Shown here one piece after another: positions 45,564 to 55,773 of a DNA stretch of 64,000 bases (position 1 is the first letter of the stretch; each line of letters starts with the position of its first letter). A model generated the notes under the pieces. It ran no database searches and was not told the origin of the DNA. It saw nothing but the letters and a program-made list of their open reading frames with translations. Source of the stretch: Planctomycetota bacterium (GTDB taxonomy: Bacteria > Planctomycetota > UBA1135 > GCA-002686595); assembly GCA_002683825.1 (NCBI GenBank), contig NYUD01000038.1, positions 33,478-97,477 of the forward strand, written 5' to 3'. The position numbers and the translations under genes are program-made.

Positions 45564-47831
45564 ATGACGAAGCACACGCGAGGGAGGTCGGGGGGGCGCA
45601 AGTCCCGGAAGATCGAGCGCGTACGCAAGCGCGACGGCCGTTGCGTGCCCTTCCAACCGGAGAAGATCGAGGTCGCCATTCGCGCCGCCCTGGGGGCGGT
45701 GGGCGAACCGGATGACGCCTTCGCTGCGGAGCTGGCCGGGGTGGTCGAACTCTCCCTGGCCGAACGCGTCAAGAAGCGCCTGGCGAGGGGGTCGCGGGCC
45801 TCGGCCGCGGAGAAGGCGCCCGATCGCCACCACTCGCCCGAGGGCGACGTGCCCACCATCGAGGAGATTCAGGACCTCGTGGAGCGCGCTCTGATGGAGC
45901 TCGGACGACCGCGTGTCGCCAAGGCCTACATTCTCTACCGCGACCGCCGCTCCCGCATCCGCGAAGCCGTGCGTGTCCACCGCTCCGAAGCCCTGCACGC
46001 GCGGATTCGTGTCCGGGAAAACGAGGGGGTTTCGTTCTGGAGCAAGGGCCGCATCGTGGCCGTCCTGATGGAGGAGGCCGAGCTTTCCCGCGAGGCCTCG
46101 GAAGAGGTGGCCTCGTCCGTCGAACACCGCGTGTTCGATTCCGGCGCCAGGTGCATCACGACCGGATGGATCCGCGAACTCGTCGCGGCGGAGCTCTTCG
46201 AGCGCGGCTGGATCCGGGCCCTTTCGGCGACCCGCGTCGTGGGTCTCGCGCGCTGCGATCTCGAGCGCGCCTTGAGCGGCTCGAGCCTGGACCCCTGGCA
46301 CGGGCCCGAACCGCTCTCCCGACGAGGCGCGACCGCGGCTGCAGGCACGCCCGCTTTCCGACGCTCAGCCCGCGACGTCGGCGCCCGGTTGTCCGGCGAG
46401 CTGCTGCGGCGTTTCGTTCTCGAGGACGTCTTGTTCCAGGGGGCCAGCGAGCTGCACCGTTCGGGGGATCTACACATCGTCGGTCTCGAGCATCCCCAGA
46501 TGCCGCTCTCTCTCTGCGCTCCCGCGGAGCTTCTTGCGGGCAGCGATCGTTCGGTCGCGGGTGCGTTCGACCTGATGAGCGCCGCCGGCGAACTGGCGCG
46601 CGAGGTGGCCGAGATCCTCGTCCTGGAACGGCCGGCGCGTCTTCTGGAGCCGCTTCTGAACGAAGCGGGGAATCGCAGCCTGGAGATGTGGCTGCGCGGC
46701 CTGACGGCGATCTCGAAGTCCTCAGGAACGCGCATCGCCCTCGGTTCGTGCAGCGATGCTCCCACGAGCTTGACCGCCGGTGTGATCGAAGTGCTCGCCG
46801 ATCGTGCCGGCGACCCCGCCTGCCCATGGTTGTTGCTCGAAGGTTCCGAGATCGAAGAGCTCCTCGGATTCCGTCCCGACCTGGTCGATGTCGTCGAGTG
46901 CCTCTTCGCTCAGGGCCTGCTCCGCACCGTCTGGGGTAGTTCCCAGGAGACCTATGCGGGTCCCGGTTGTCACCGCTTCGGTCGCGAGCCGGGCGTGCTT
47001 TCCTGCGGCGGAGCGATCGCCCTGAACCTGCCGCGCCTGGCGCGCCGCGCAGGCCCCTGGCGCGAGGGAATGGTTCTGAGCGGATTGGCGGAGCTCGTCG
47101 GTGCTTCGATCGAACTCGCCCGGGATCTGGCCCGGCTACAGGACGAGATCGCGCGTCCGCCTGCAGGGTTGCACACGCGCCGTGCCTTCGCCCTCGTTCC
47201 GGTCGGTTTGCGCGAAGCCCTCGGCGTGCTGGGGGACGGCGCTTTCGATCCCGAGGTCGGTGCGCGCCTGGTCGGTATGCTTTCGGAAGCGGCCAAACGC
47301 TTCACCGCACAGGGTGCGACCGACATCATCGGCGTCGACCCCTGTTCGCTTTTCGCCCACGACGCGGCGTTGCGCTTTGCGTGGCTCGACGCACGGAAAC
47401 GGCGGGCCGGCGGCCACCAGGGGTGGCTCTTCGAGGATGCGGAATACCACCGCGACCGACCGCGGCCCTATACCACGGCGATTCGCATCTCTCCATTCGT
47501 GACCCCGGCGGGCATGTATTCCGACGGCGTGGGGGGGGCAGGAGTGTCCAGCGGTCGCGCCGAGGCCGAGGTTTCGAAGACCCTCTCGGCAGGTTCGTTT
47601 TCCCTGGTCGGCCTGCCGTCGACCGAAAGCAGAAGCGTTCATCCCCACATCGATGTGTGGCGTCGCTTCGAAGAGCGACGCCGGGAGTTCCTCGGTGGGG
47701 CGGTCGTCGATCTTTTCCCCGCGGGCCCCGTCGCGCCTGCGGGGCAATCCTCCTCCCCGGAGTCTTCGGATGTCTCGGGGATCCCCCTCTCCTCCGGGTC
47801 GAAACCTTCCAGCCTTCGTCCCCTCGGCTGA
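45564..47831 (+). CDS. ATP-cone protein with degenerate NrdD-like core
   Basis: 755 residues from the ATG at 45564. Residues ~17-130 are an ATP-cone (VRKRDGRCVPFQPEKIEVAI, DLVERALMELG). The middle resembles anaerobic (class III) ribonucleotide reductase: ELHRSGDLHIVGLEHPQ at ~296-312 corresponds to the H-x-x-G-x-x-H-I-H-D-L region, and GGAIALNLPRLARRAG at ~482-497 to the INLPRIA strand. The C-terminal third has no Cys, no RVxGY glycyl-radical motif and no four-Cys zinc site. It therefore probably lacks reductase activity and may act in nucleotide sensing. It directly follows nrdR. Confidence 0.7.
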   Translation: MTKHTRGRSGGRKSRKIERVRKRDGRCVPFQPEKIEVAIRAALGAVGEPDDAFAAELAGVVELSLAERVKKRLARGSRASAAEKAPDRHHSPEGDVPTIEEIQDLVERALMELGRPRVAKAYILYRDRRSRIREAVRVHRSEALHARIRVRENEGVSFWSKGRIVAVLMEEAELSREASEEVASSVEHRVFDSGARCITTGWIRELVAAELFERGWIRALSATRVVGLARCDLERALSGSSLDPWHGPEPLSRRGATAAAGTPAFRRSARDVGARLSGELLRRFVLEDVLFQGASELHRSGDLHIVGLEHPQMPLSLCAPAELLAGSDRSVAGAFDLMSAAGELAREVAEILVLERPARLLEPLLNEAGNRSLEMWLRGLTAISKSSGTRIALGSCSDAPTSLTAGVIEVLADRAGDPACPWLLLEGSEIEELLGFRPDLVDVVECLFAQGLLRTVWGSSQETYAGPGCHRFGREPGVLSCGGAIALNLPRLARRAGPWREGMVLSGLAELVGASIELARDLARLQDEIARPPAGLHTRRAFALVPVGLREALGVLGDGAFDPEVGARLVGMLSEAAKRFTAQGATDIIGVDPCSLFAHDAALRFAWLDARKRRAGGHQGWLFEDAEYHRDRPRPYTTAIRISPFVTPAGMYSDGVGGAGVSSGRAEAEVSKTLSAGSFSLVGLPSTESRSVHPHIDVWRRFEERRREFLGGAVVDLFPAGPVAPAGQSSSPESSDVSGIPLSSGSKPSSLRPLG

Positions 47832-47849
47832 AGCCCGCGTTCTCTCCGC

Positions 47850-50800
47850 ATGCGCCTCAAGCGACTCGAACTGTTCGGTTTCAAGTCCTTCGCCGATCGT
47901 ACCGTCCTCGACTACGGCCAGCTCCTGGTCGGTATCGTCGGTCCGAACGGGTGCGGGAAGAGCAACGTGGTCGACGCCGTGCGCTGGGTGCTTGGCGAGA
48001 CGCGCCCGACCTCGATGCGCGGCGGCGAGATGACCGACGTCATCTTCAAGGGCTCCTCCTCGCGCCCGCCGCTGGCCGTGGCCGAGGTCACCCTCGTGCT
48101 CGACAACACGGACGCCACCATCGAAGGACGTGGCGTCGAGGTCGCCCTGACACGGCGCGTCTATCGTTCGGGTGAAGGCGAGTACCTGATCGATGCCGAG
48201 CGCGTGCGTCTGAGGGACGTGCGCGAGATCCTCTATGGCACCGGTCTGGGTAGCCGCGGGTACAGCGTGCTCGAGCAGGGCAAGATCGATGCCATTCTGT
48301 CGGCCAACCCGACCGAACGTCGCTCGATCTTCGAGGAGGCGGCCGGGATCAGCCGCTATCGCCAGCGGAAGAAGGAAAGCGAGTCGCGGCTGGACCGTGT
48401 CGATGCGGATCTACTGCGGGTCGACGATGTGCTGCGCGAGCTCGAGCGCCGCAAGCGTTCGCTGAAGATTCAAGCGGGCAAGGCGGAGCGCCATCGCGAA
48501 GCCCGCGAGCGCTACTCGACCGAGGGCTTGCGCCTCGCCTGCCACCAGGCCGGGGTCGCCAAGGTTCGCCGCGGGGAGCTGTCGGAAGTTGTCGCCCGCG
48601 AGGAGGCCCAGGGGGAAGGGATCCGCGAGCGCCGTAACTCCGCGGAGTCCGGTCTGGATACTCGCGAGAAGGAGCAGGAAGCGCTCGCCTCCGAGGTCGA
48701 ACGTACGTCCCGGGAAGCGGCCGAAGCGGGGGGCGAGCTGCGCGCCCTCGACGAACGTCGTACCCAGCTCGGCGCGCGTATCGACGCCTGGAACCACGCT
48801 GCCGCGGAGGAGGGAAAGCGCTCCGATGAGCTCGAGCGCAAGCAGCAGGAAAGGAGCACCGAACTCGCTGCGTTCGAGGCCGAGATCCAGAGCCTGACCC
48901 GGAAAAAGGAAAGCTCGACCCAACGCGTCGGAGCCCTCGAGGCCGAGGTCGCGACCCTCAGTGCACAACTGAAGACCTGTCACGAGGTTCTCGAAACGCA
49001 GAACGATAGCTGCCTGGGACTGCTCTCGGAAAAAACGAAAAAGGAAAACCACGTCGAGCACCTGACGCAGTCGCTGCCCCCTCTGGAGGAGCGCACCCGG
49101 CGCGCCGAAAAGCGTCGCGACGAACACAGGACGGAAGCGCAGGCGGCCCGACGCGAGGAAGGGGAAGCGAGCGCAGCCCTGATCTCGCTTCAGGAAAAAC
49201 AGAGCGAACTGGAGGAGCAACGTACGTTGCTGCAGGGTGAGCTCGAAGGCCTCGATGCGCGCCACGGCGAGTTCGAATCCCAGGCCGGCGAGAAGGGGCT
49301 GGAGATCGCGCGGCTGCAGAGTCGCGTCGAGGCTCTTTGCGATTGGGAGCAGGAGCGCGCCGGACTCGAAGCCGGTGCACGCGCCCTGTTCTTCGAGCTG
49401 GGAGAGGGCCGTGGCCCAAAGGGCGTCTCGCCCGAGCGCATCGCGGGGCTCTTCGCCGATCACCTACATCCCGATACCGACGCGGCGCGCGCGATCGACG
49501 CGGCGCTCGGGGCCCGGGCTCAGGCCCTGGTCGTCGGACGCCAGGACGACGCGGAACGCATCGTCGCCTGGTTGAAGGAGCGCGCCGACGGACGCGTTTC
49601 GCTCGTTTTCGGTTCCGGTCCCCGGAGCGGCGGCGAGGCGCCCGCCGAAGCGCCCCTCGAGCTGCTTTCCCAGCCCGATGTCCTGGGCCCGTTGCCCCAG
49701 TTCGCTCGCCCCGAACCGGGCTTCGAGCGGCTGACGGACGGGCTCCTGGGGGACGTCATTCTGGTGCGCGGTCTGTACCGTGCGCGCGAGCTGTCGGCGG
49801 CCTATCCGGCCTGGCGCTTCGTCACCCCCGAAGGGGATCTGGTCGATGTCGCAGGCGAGATCGCGGGCCACGTCGAGGTCGCCCAGGGTCCCGTCGGCCG
49901 ACGTTCGTTCGCGGCGTCGCTCGAAGAGGAGCGCCACTCCCTGGAGGACGATCTGGCACGGACCAAGGCGGAGCTCGACCGACTCGCCACGGACCGCTCT
50001 CGACATTCCGGTCGGCTGGTCGAGTTGGACCAGGCCATCTTCGAATTGAGCGAAGAGCGCTCCCTCGTGCGGGCTGCGGCGGAAACGCATCGCGCGCGCT
50101 GGGAGGAACTGGAACGTGTCCTGGCACAGACCGAACGGGAGTGCGAGGAGCTCGCGCGCGAGTGCGAAGGCCTGATCGAGCGCAGCGCCGACCTGGCCCG
50201 CACGCTCGAGGAAATCGAGCAACACCTCGTCCTGGAACGACGCCGTCTCGAGGAACTGGAACTCGAACGGGCGACACTGGAGGGGGACCGAGGGGCCCGC
50301 GCCAAGGAGGAGGCGGAGGCGCGACTCGAGGAGGCGAGCCATGCCGAGCGCCTGGACGGGGCGTGCCGTCAGCGCGCCTCCGCGGCCCGCGCCGCCGAGG
50401 AAACCCGGACCGAGCTCGACCGGACGCGGGGGCTCTCGCAAGAACATCACCAAAGCGCGGAGGAGGGTGAGGAACTCATCGTCCAGCTACTCGGCGAACG
50501 GGACTCCTGGTTGGCGAAGAAGGGCGAGCTGGAAGAGCGGCTCGCCGCGCTGCGCGAGCGCGAACGCTCGGGGCGTCAGGGCATCGAGGGTTTGCGGGAT
50601 CAGCGTGAAGATCTGACCCGCGAACTGGAAAAGTGCCTGGCAGGGCTCAGCGAACGTCGCCTGGAACTACAGCGCGTCGAACTCGAGGGGGAGGAGGTCG
50701 CCCGGCGCGCCTGCGAGGAGTTCGAGATCGTCGTCGATGAGTGGCTCCTGGAGGTGGCTCCGGACAGGGAGCTCGCCGATCCGATCCTCTTGCAGGCGCT

Positions 50801-51641
50801 CGAGAACAGTGTGCGCGAAACCAAGGACAGCCTGGACAGGCTGGGGCCCATCAATCCGGATTCCCTCGAGGAGCTGGATGGGGTCGAGGAACGGCTTCAT
50901 TTCCTGGGGAGTCAGCGAGCCGACCTCGAGGGCGCCAGGCGGTCGCTCCACAGCACGCTCAAGAAGCTCAACGACGAAAGCGAGCGACGCTTCGTCGAGT
51001 CTTTCGAGGAGGTCCGCCGGCATTTCCAGGTGCTCTTCCGCCAGCTTTTCGGGGGCGGCAAGGCCGATATCCGGCTGATGGACGGCGTCGAAGTTCTGGA
51101 GGCCGGAATCGAGATCACGGCACGGCCCCCCGGGCGGGAGAGCCTGCCCATCACCCTTCTTTCGGGGGGGCAGCGCACGCTGACGGCCCTGGCGCTGCTT
51201 TTTGCAGTCTTCCGGACCCATCCGAGCCCCTTCTGCATCCTGGATGAGGTCGACGCGGCACTGGACGACGCCAACATCGCGCGCTTCCTGACGTTATTGG
51301 ATCACACCGTCGAGGGGACCCAGTTCGTTATCGTGACCCACAACAAGGGCACCATGGCGGCCTGCGGGCTCCTCTACGGGGTTACCATGGCGGTGCGGGG
51401 AGTATCTCGTGTCGTCAGTGTTCAGTTGGATGAGGTGGACGAGATCGTTCCCCAGCTCCGCAGTGCAGATGCGAAGGAGAGGCCCGGCCCCAAGACAGAT
51501 GGCGCGGAAAAAAACGGTCAAGGTTCTGGCGAGAAGAACCCCGAGTTGGCCGAAAAGGGCTCCGATGGAGCGCTGCCGGGGAACCACGAGGAGGACGGGA
51601 GCGATGGCGTTGCGCAAGAGCTGGCCGAGGTTCGCTCCTAG
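47850..51641 (+). CDS. smc: chromosome partition protein SMC
   Basis: 1,263 residues. SMC forms the DNA-embracing arms of the condensin-like complex with ScpA and ScpB. N-terminal ATPase half with Walker A GPNGCGKSN (31-39); long coiled coils; hinge at ~530-690; C-terminal half with signature LLSGGQRTLTALALLFAV (~1102-1120) and Walker B FCILDEVDAALDD (~1128-1140). A charged tail of ~60 residues extends beyond the usual end. The 3' end overlaps the next gene by 38 bases in another frame. Confidence 0.97.
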   Translation: MRLKRLELFGFKSFADRTVLDYGQLLVGIVGPNGCGKSNVVDAVRWVLGETRPTSMRGGEMTDVIFKGSSSRPPLAVAEVTLVLDNTDATIEGRGVEVALTRRVYRSGEGEYLIDAERVRLRDVREILYGTGLGSRGYSVLEQGKIDAILSANPTERRSIFEEAAGISRYRQRKKESESRLDRVDADLLRVDDVLRELERRKRSLKIQAGKAERHREARERYSTEGLRLACHQAGVAKVRRGELSEVVAREEAQGEGIRERRNSAESGLDTREKEQEALASEVERTSREAAEAGGELRALDERRTQLGARIDAWNHAAAEEGKRSDELERKQQERSTELAAFEAEIQSLTRKKESSTQRVGALEAEVATLSAQLKTCHEVLETQNDSCLGLLSEKTKKENHVEHLTQSLPPLEERTRRAEKRRDEHRTEAQAARREEGEASAALISLQEKQSELEEQRTLLQGELEGLDARHGEFESQAGEKGLEIARLQSRVEALCDWEQERAGLEAGARALFFELGEGRGPKGVSPERIAGLFADHLHPDTDAARAIDAALGARAQALVVGRQDDAERIVAWLKERADGRVSLVFGSGPRSGGEAPAEAPLELLSQPDVLGPLPQFARPEPGFERLTDGLLGDVILVRGLYRARELSAAYPAWRFVTPEGDLVDVAGEIAGHVEVAQGPVGRRSFAASLEEERHSLEDDLARTKAELDRLATDRSRHSGRLVELDQAIFELSEERSLVRAAAETHRARWEELERVLAQTERECEELARECEGLIERSADLARTLEEIEQHLVLERRRLEELELERATLEGDRGARAKEEAEARLEEASHAERLDGACRQRASAARAAEETRTELDRTRGLSQEHHQSAEEGEELIVQLLGERDSWLAKKGELEERLAALRERERSGRQGIEGLRDQREDLTRELEKCLAGLSERRLELQRVELEGEEVARRACEEFEIVVDEWLLEVAPDRELADPILLQALENSVRETKDSLDRLGPINPDSLEELDGVEERLHFLGSQRADLEGARRSLHSTLKKLNDESERRFVESFEEVRRHFQVLFRQLFGGGKADIRLMDGVEVLEAGIEITARPPGRESLPITLLSGGQRTLTALALLFAVFRTHPSPFCILDEVDAALDDANIARFLTLLDHTVEGTQFVIVTHNKGTMAACGLLYGVTMAVRGVSRVVSVQLDEVDEIVPQLRSADAKERPGPKTDGAEKNGQGSGEKNPELAEKGSDGALPGNHEEDGSDGVAQELAEVRS

Positions 51642-53358
51642 GAGTTTTTCCCTCGCCGTTCTTCCGTTGCTCGGCTCCCTGGGCTCCGCTCCGGTGGGCC
51701 AGGAGGGGGTCTCGGCTCCCCCGAAGGATCCGAGCGCGGATGACGCCAACCTGAACGTCGCCGAACAGGAAGTGCAGCCCTCCGAGGCGACGACTGCGGA
51801 CCCCGAGCTTGCCCGCTATCACGTTCTCGGCGACGCCCGGGTGCTGCTCGACGACTGGCGCGCCAGCGGATTGCTCGAGCCGATCGAGCTCGGTCCCAGC
51901 CACGGCGGGCGCGAGCTCTTTGCGGTCCAGTTCGGCGGGGCCGGCCCACGGCCGCTCTCCGACCGCAGCACGATCTTCTTGGTGGGCGGGATCGACGGCA
52001 TTTCGATGTCGGGTTCCGAGACCGTGATCACCCTGGTGGGCGACCTCTTGAAGGCCGTCGACCGGTTGCCCTCCGAGATCTCGTTCGTCGCGATTCCCTG
52101 GGCCAATCCCGATGGGCTCGCGCACTGGGAGGCCAGCGGCTGCGGTGGCGGGCGCAACGACCGTGCGATCGACGACGATCGCGACGGACGGGTGGACGAG
52201 GACGGGGCGGAGGACATCGACGGCGACGGGGTCGTGCTCGAGATGTTGATCGAGGACCATCGCGGGGCCTGGGCCTATGGTCCCGACGGTCGCATTCTCC
52301 TGCCGGCCCGCCAAGGTCAGGCTCCGCGCTTCCGACGCACGCGCGAGGGGGAAGACTCCGATGGCGACGGGCGCTACAACGAGGACGAAAAGGGCGGCGT
52401 CGTCATCGATCACAATTTCCCCGTCCACTGGCGGGGGCCCTGGAGCGGTGTCGCTTCCGGTGTCTGGCCGCTTTCGGAGGAAGCGACGAGGTCCCTGGTC
52501 GACCTGGCGCGCCGCCGGCACTGCGCCGTCTTTCTCGCCTTTCAGGGCAACCACGGCACCCTGGCTTCACCCGGCGGAGTCGAGCCCGCCCGGAGCTTCG
52601 TCCAGTCCTCCGACGATCCGGCGTATCGCTTTCTGCTCGAGAGCTTTCGCGAGACCACGGGGCGCGAACAGCCCTCGCTCCCCACGCAGCGCCAGGCGCG
52701 CGGCAGCGATCGCTCCGGAACCGCGGTCGATTGGTTCTACGCTGCGCTGGGTGCGCTGGCGGCGGAAATCGCGGTCTGGGGCCCCTGGCCCCTCGCCTCG
52801 GAGGAGGGTGAGGGTGGCCCGCTTCTCCCGGGGAACTCCGAGCTGGCCTGGGTCCGTTTCTTCGATGAGACGCGCGGGGGCATGGGCTTCGTCAACTGGC
52901 AACCGCTGGATCTCGAGGGCGGTCAGAAGGCCCTGATCGGCGGCTGGGCGAGCAATACGCGCTTCAATCCCGAACCTCAAGCGCTGGAAGAGCTCTCCCG
53001 GGGGATGGATGAGTTCTGTATCGCCCTGGCCAATGCCATGCCCAAGCTCCAATTCGAAGTGATCTCGCGCGAACGGAGGGAAGGCGTGGGGCATCTGACG
53101 GCCCGTGTTCGAAACCTCGCCATCCTCCCCAGTGGGGTCGGGCCCGGCGACCCTTCCTTCGGCACGACGGTCACGGTCTTGCTTCCAACCGGAGTCGAGC
53201 TTCTCGCCGGTGAGGAGACCGTCTCCCTGGGCCACATCCCCGGAAAGGGAACCAGCGAGGAGCTCTCCTGGCTCTTCTTGGCCCCGGAGGGAACCCTGTT
53301 TCGCTTCCGGGTCGAGTCCCCGTGGTCGCCACCCGTCGAATTCGAGGAGCGCTGGTGA
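51604..53358 (+). CDS. secreted M14-like protein lacking the zinc motif, copy 1
   Basis: 584 residues from the ATG at 51604 (GGGAG upstream). A signal peptide is probable (SFSLAVLPLLGSLGSAPVG). The zinc-carboxypeptidase (M14) fold is suggested by the strand FLVGGIDGIS, the NPDG turn (PWANPDGLAHW), Asp-rich loops DDDRDGRVDEDGAEDIDGDG and HNFPVHWRG for RNFP. The H-x-x-E that binds zinc in M14 enzymes reads D-G-I-S here, so catalysis is unlikely. The C-terminus is a beta-domain. It overlaps both smc and the next, related gene. Confidence 0.72.
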   Translation: MALRKSWPRFAPRSFSLAVLPLLGSLGSAPVGQEGVSAPPKDPSADDANLNVAEQEVQPSEATTADPELARYHVLGDARVLLDDWRASGLLEPIELGPSHGGRELFAVQFGGAGPRPLSDRSTIFLVGGIDGISMSGSETVITLVGDLLKAVDRLPSEISFVAIPWANPDGLAHWEASGCGGGRNDRAIDDDRDGRVDEDGAEDIDGDGVVLEMLIEDHRGAWAYGPDGRILLPARQGQAPRFRRTREGEDSDGDGRYNEDEKGGVVIDHNFPVHWRGPWSGVASGVWPLSEEATRSLVDLARRRHCAVFLAFQGNHGTLASPGGVEPARSFVQSSDDPAYRFLLESFRETTGREQPSLPTQRQARGSDRSGTAVDWFYAALGALAAEIAVWGPWPLASEEGEGGPLLPGNSELAWVRFFDETRGGMGFVNWQPLDLEGGQKALIGGWASNTRFNPEPQALEELSRGMDEFCIALANAMPKLQFEVISRERREGVGHLTARVRNLAILPSGVGPGDPSFGTTVTVLLPTGVELLAGEETVSLGHIPGKGTSEELSWLFLAPEGTLFRFRVESPWSPPVEFEERW

Positions 53359-54734
53359 TCTTCGAGTCGTTCCTAGCGCTGACGGCCCTCGGGGGTGTGT
53401 CGATCCAGGAGGAGGACAGCGAGGGTTCCGCTGGGGTCGTCCAGGAGGAATCCCCCCCGGCCCCGGATCCGCCGGCGCCCGGGAACGAAAGCCACGAACC
53501 CCGACCAGCGTCGTCGGTGGGCCTCGCGGTCGATGCCCTGCGCGCGATCGAGGCCGACCATCCCGACCTTGCCCGACTCGAACGCCTCGGCCTCACGCGC
53601 GCAGGCCAGGAGATCCCGCTCCTGGTCCTCACGGATCTTACGACCCCCTCTTCGATGACGCGTCCGGCGATCCTGTTCGTCGAGGAGAGCGGCCTTTCGC
53701 CGGAGGCGGCCATGGCTCTCGTGATGCTGGCGCGTCGAGTGGTCGAGGGCGCTGCCGCCGACGAGCGCCTCCTTCGCGTCCTGCGAAACTGTGCGATTCT
53801 CATCGCTCCCCTCACCGATCCCGATGCCCTGTCTCCCGACGGTGGGTCTGCGACCGAGGTTGCGCCCGGTGGGTCCGCCGGGGTGAGCTTCGCCCGCAAC
53901 TTCCCGGTGGGGTGGAAGCCCGAGACCCTGATCGAGGGGGGCGGAATCGTTCCGCTTTCCGCGCCCAAGACGCTGCTCTTCGCCCAGCTCCTCCAGGAGG
54001 AGAAACGGCTCGCCGTCGTCTGTGGAGTCTCTCCGGCCTACCGCCCCGGGACCCCCTATCCAGGCTCTGAGCTCCCCGCCGTGGATCGCGAGACCTACTC
54101 CGAACTTTCCCGGATCGCCCGGCGCCCGGCGCTTGTGCCCTGGTCCCTTCTGCATTCCCCTGGCGGGAGTTTTCTCGACTACGCCTACCAGGCCCACGGC
54201 ATCTACGCCCTCGCTCTGCCGTTCGCCTCAGCTCCGCCCGACGGATCCCCGCAGGAGTCCTGGGTCGATCGCACCCTCGAGACGCTCATCGCCCTGGGCG
54301 AGAGAATCCCACGCCTGGCTCTTCATGCCTTCGCTCCGAGACGCCTCGGTCCGGGCCTCTGGCAGCTGGACCTCGTGCTTCGGAACGAGTCGGTCCTGCC
54401 GACCCTTTCCTCCCTGGCCGGCACCCACCGAATCCCGGGCCAGATCGAGTTGACGCTCGAGGGCGCCACCCTGGTTGCCAGCGCGATTTCAGACCCTGTA
54501 CCGTCGAGCGGCGAGGCCGTTTTCGATGGGACTTCCCTTCACGCGATGAGCTACGACCCCGGGGCGGGCCTGGGAACGCTCGTCGGGGGGGAGGGTGTTC
54601 ACATTCGCCTGATCGTTTCCGGCGAAAGCGAGCACACGTTGGCCGTTCAGGTGATGGCGGCGAGGGGGGGCGTGGCGGAGGTGAAGATACTTCTCCTGGA
54701 GGAGGGTGAAAGGGCCGCGGCGGGGGAGGAATAA
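53355..54734 (+). CDS. secreted M14-like protein lacking the zinc motif, copy 2
   Basis: 459 residues from a GTG at 53355 overlapping the preceding stop (GTGA). It has a short hydrophobic start and then a Pro/Ser/Glu-rich linker. The M14-like features are weaker than in copy 1: ILFVEESGLSPEA at the place of the zinc motif, and ARNFPVGW for RNFP. A C-terminal beta-domain follows, as in copy 1. No catalytic residues are recognisable. The two proteins look like diverged tandem copies that work together outside the cytoplasm. Confidence 0.65.
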   Translation: MIFESFLALTALGGVSIQEEDSEGSAGVVQEESPPAPDPPAPGNESHEPRPASSVGLAVDALRAIEADHPDLARLERLGLTRAGQEIPLLVLTDLTTPSSMTRPAILFVEESGLSPEAAMALVMLARRVVEGAAADERLLRVLRNCAILIAPLTDPDALSPDGGSATEVAPGGSAGVSFARNFPVGWKPETLIEGGGIVPLSAPKTLLFAQLLQEEKRLAVVCGVSPAYRPGTPYPGSELPAVDRETYSELSRIARRPALVPWSLLHSPGGSFLDYAYQAHGIYALALPFASAPPDGSPQESWVDRTLETLIALGERIPRLALHAFAPRRLGPGLWQLDLVLRNESVLPTLSSLAGTHRIPGQIELTLEGATLVASAISDPVPSSGEAVFDGTSLHAMSYDPGAGLGTLVGGEGVHIRLIVSGESEHTLAVQVMAARGGVAEVKILLLEEGERAAAGEE

Positions 54735-54819
54735 AGGGCTCCGACCTCCTCGTTGCGCCAGACGCTGAGATCGCCGTGCCCAGCGCCCATCCCCGCGAGG
54801 CCGAGCCGCGCTTGCGGGC

Positions 54820-55773
54820 TCATCCCTTCTCTTCCGACCCCCGGTTCAGACTTCGGTAGTACACCGCCCGATCTCCCCCCAACTCCTTCGCCTTGCGCAG
54901 GGCCATTTCGGCGTTGTCGCGGATCGCCTCCAGGGAGTCCACGTCGGTCCCGTTGTAGGTTTCGAAGCCGATGCTCGTGCTGATCTGGATGCTGGCGGCC
55001 GTTCCCTCATGGGGGCCTGTCAGAGCCGCGATTCGCTCGCGCAAGCGGTTCACGACCGCCACCGCGGCCACCTTGGCGGTGTAGGGCAACACCACCGCGA
55101 ACTCATCGCCTCCGAGGCGGCCGGCCACATCTTCGGTGCGCAGGCTCTTTCGAATGACCTCGCCCACGCGTGTGATCAGCCGGTCACCGACCGTATGGTC
55201 GTAGATCTTGTTGATCTGGCCGAACTTGTCCAGGTCCATCAGCACGAAGCACAGCTCCTGCTTGTGGCGTTTCGCGGCGGCAAAGTGTTCGCTCAGCCGT
55301 TCCTGGAAGGCCAGGGGGCGTAGAAGCTCGGTGCGATCGTCGTGGACCGCTCGGTGCCGCAGCTCTTCCATCTCCTTTTGCATCCTGCCGTAACCGAGTA
55401 GCTGACCGAGACGGACCGTGAACTCCTGGACCGTGGCGTCGCGGTGGACGAGATCCCAGGGGTGGGGTCCCAGTCCTTCCTCCAGCCGGCGCGGCAAGAG
55501 CGAGTTGTCGCGGTCCCAGATGATGAGGAAGGGGCACGCGTCGGTGCCATCGTCTCTACGAGTCCCGGTGAGGGCCGCCAGCTCCGCCGCGGCTCCCCGT
55601 GTCAGGGGGTCGAGGACGACCAGATGGGGATCCTCCTTGGCGATGCTTTCGACGGACTCCCGCAGGGAGCGGGTGATGCGCACCTCAAGGCCCTCCCTGA
55701 GCGCTTCGAAGCGCGTCTCGATACCCGCTCCGCGGTGGTCGCAGACGAGGATCCTTTGGGGAGGGGTCGTCAT
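54820..55773 (-). CDS. diguanylate cyclase with receiver-like N-terminus
   Basis: 317 residues. The GGDEF domain at ~150-310 is intact: RLGGDEFAVVLP with the catalytic motif, and the inhibitory I-site RxxD (RTED) five residues before GGDEF, so c-di-GMP feedback is likely. The N-terminal ~120 residues resemble a response-regulator receiver (ILVCDHRGAG, HLVVLDPLT), but the usual acidic pocket is incomplete (one D in CDH; T-R after LDP). No partner kinase is nearby. It is transcribed opposite to the ribosomal cluster. Confidence 0.9.
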   Translation of the reverse strand: MTTPPQRILVCDHRGAGIETRFEALREGLEVRITRSLRESVESIAKEDPHLVVLDPLTRGAAAELAALTGTRRDDGTDACPFLIIWDRDNSLLPRRLEEGLGPHPWDLVHRDATVQEFTVRLGQLLGYGRMQKEMEELRHRAVHDDRTELLRPLAFQERLSEHFAAAKRHKQELCFVLMDLDKFGQINKIYDHTVGDRLITRVGEVIRKSLRTEDVAGRLGGDEFAVVLPYTAKVAAVAVVNRLRERIAALTGPHEGTAASIQISTSIGFETYNGTDVDSLEAIRDNAEMALRKAKELGGDRAVYYRSLNRGSEEKG

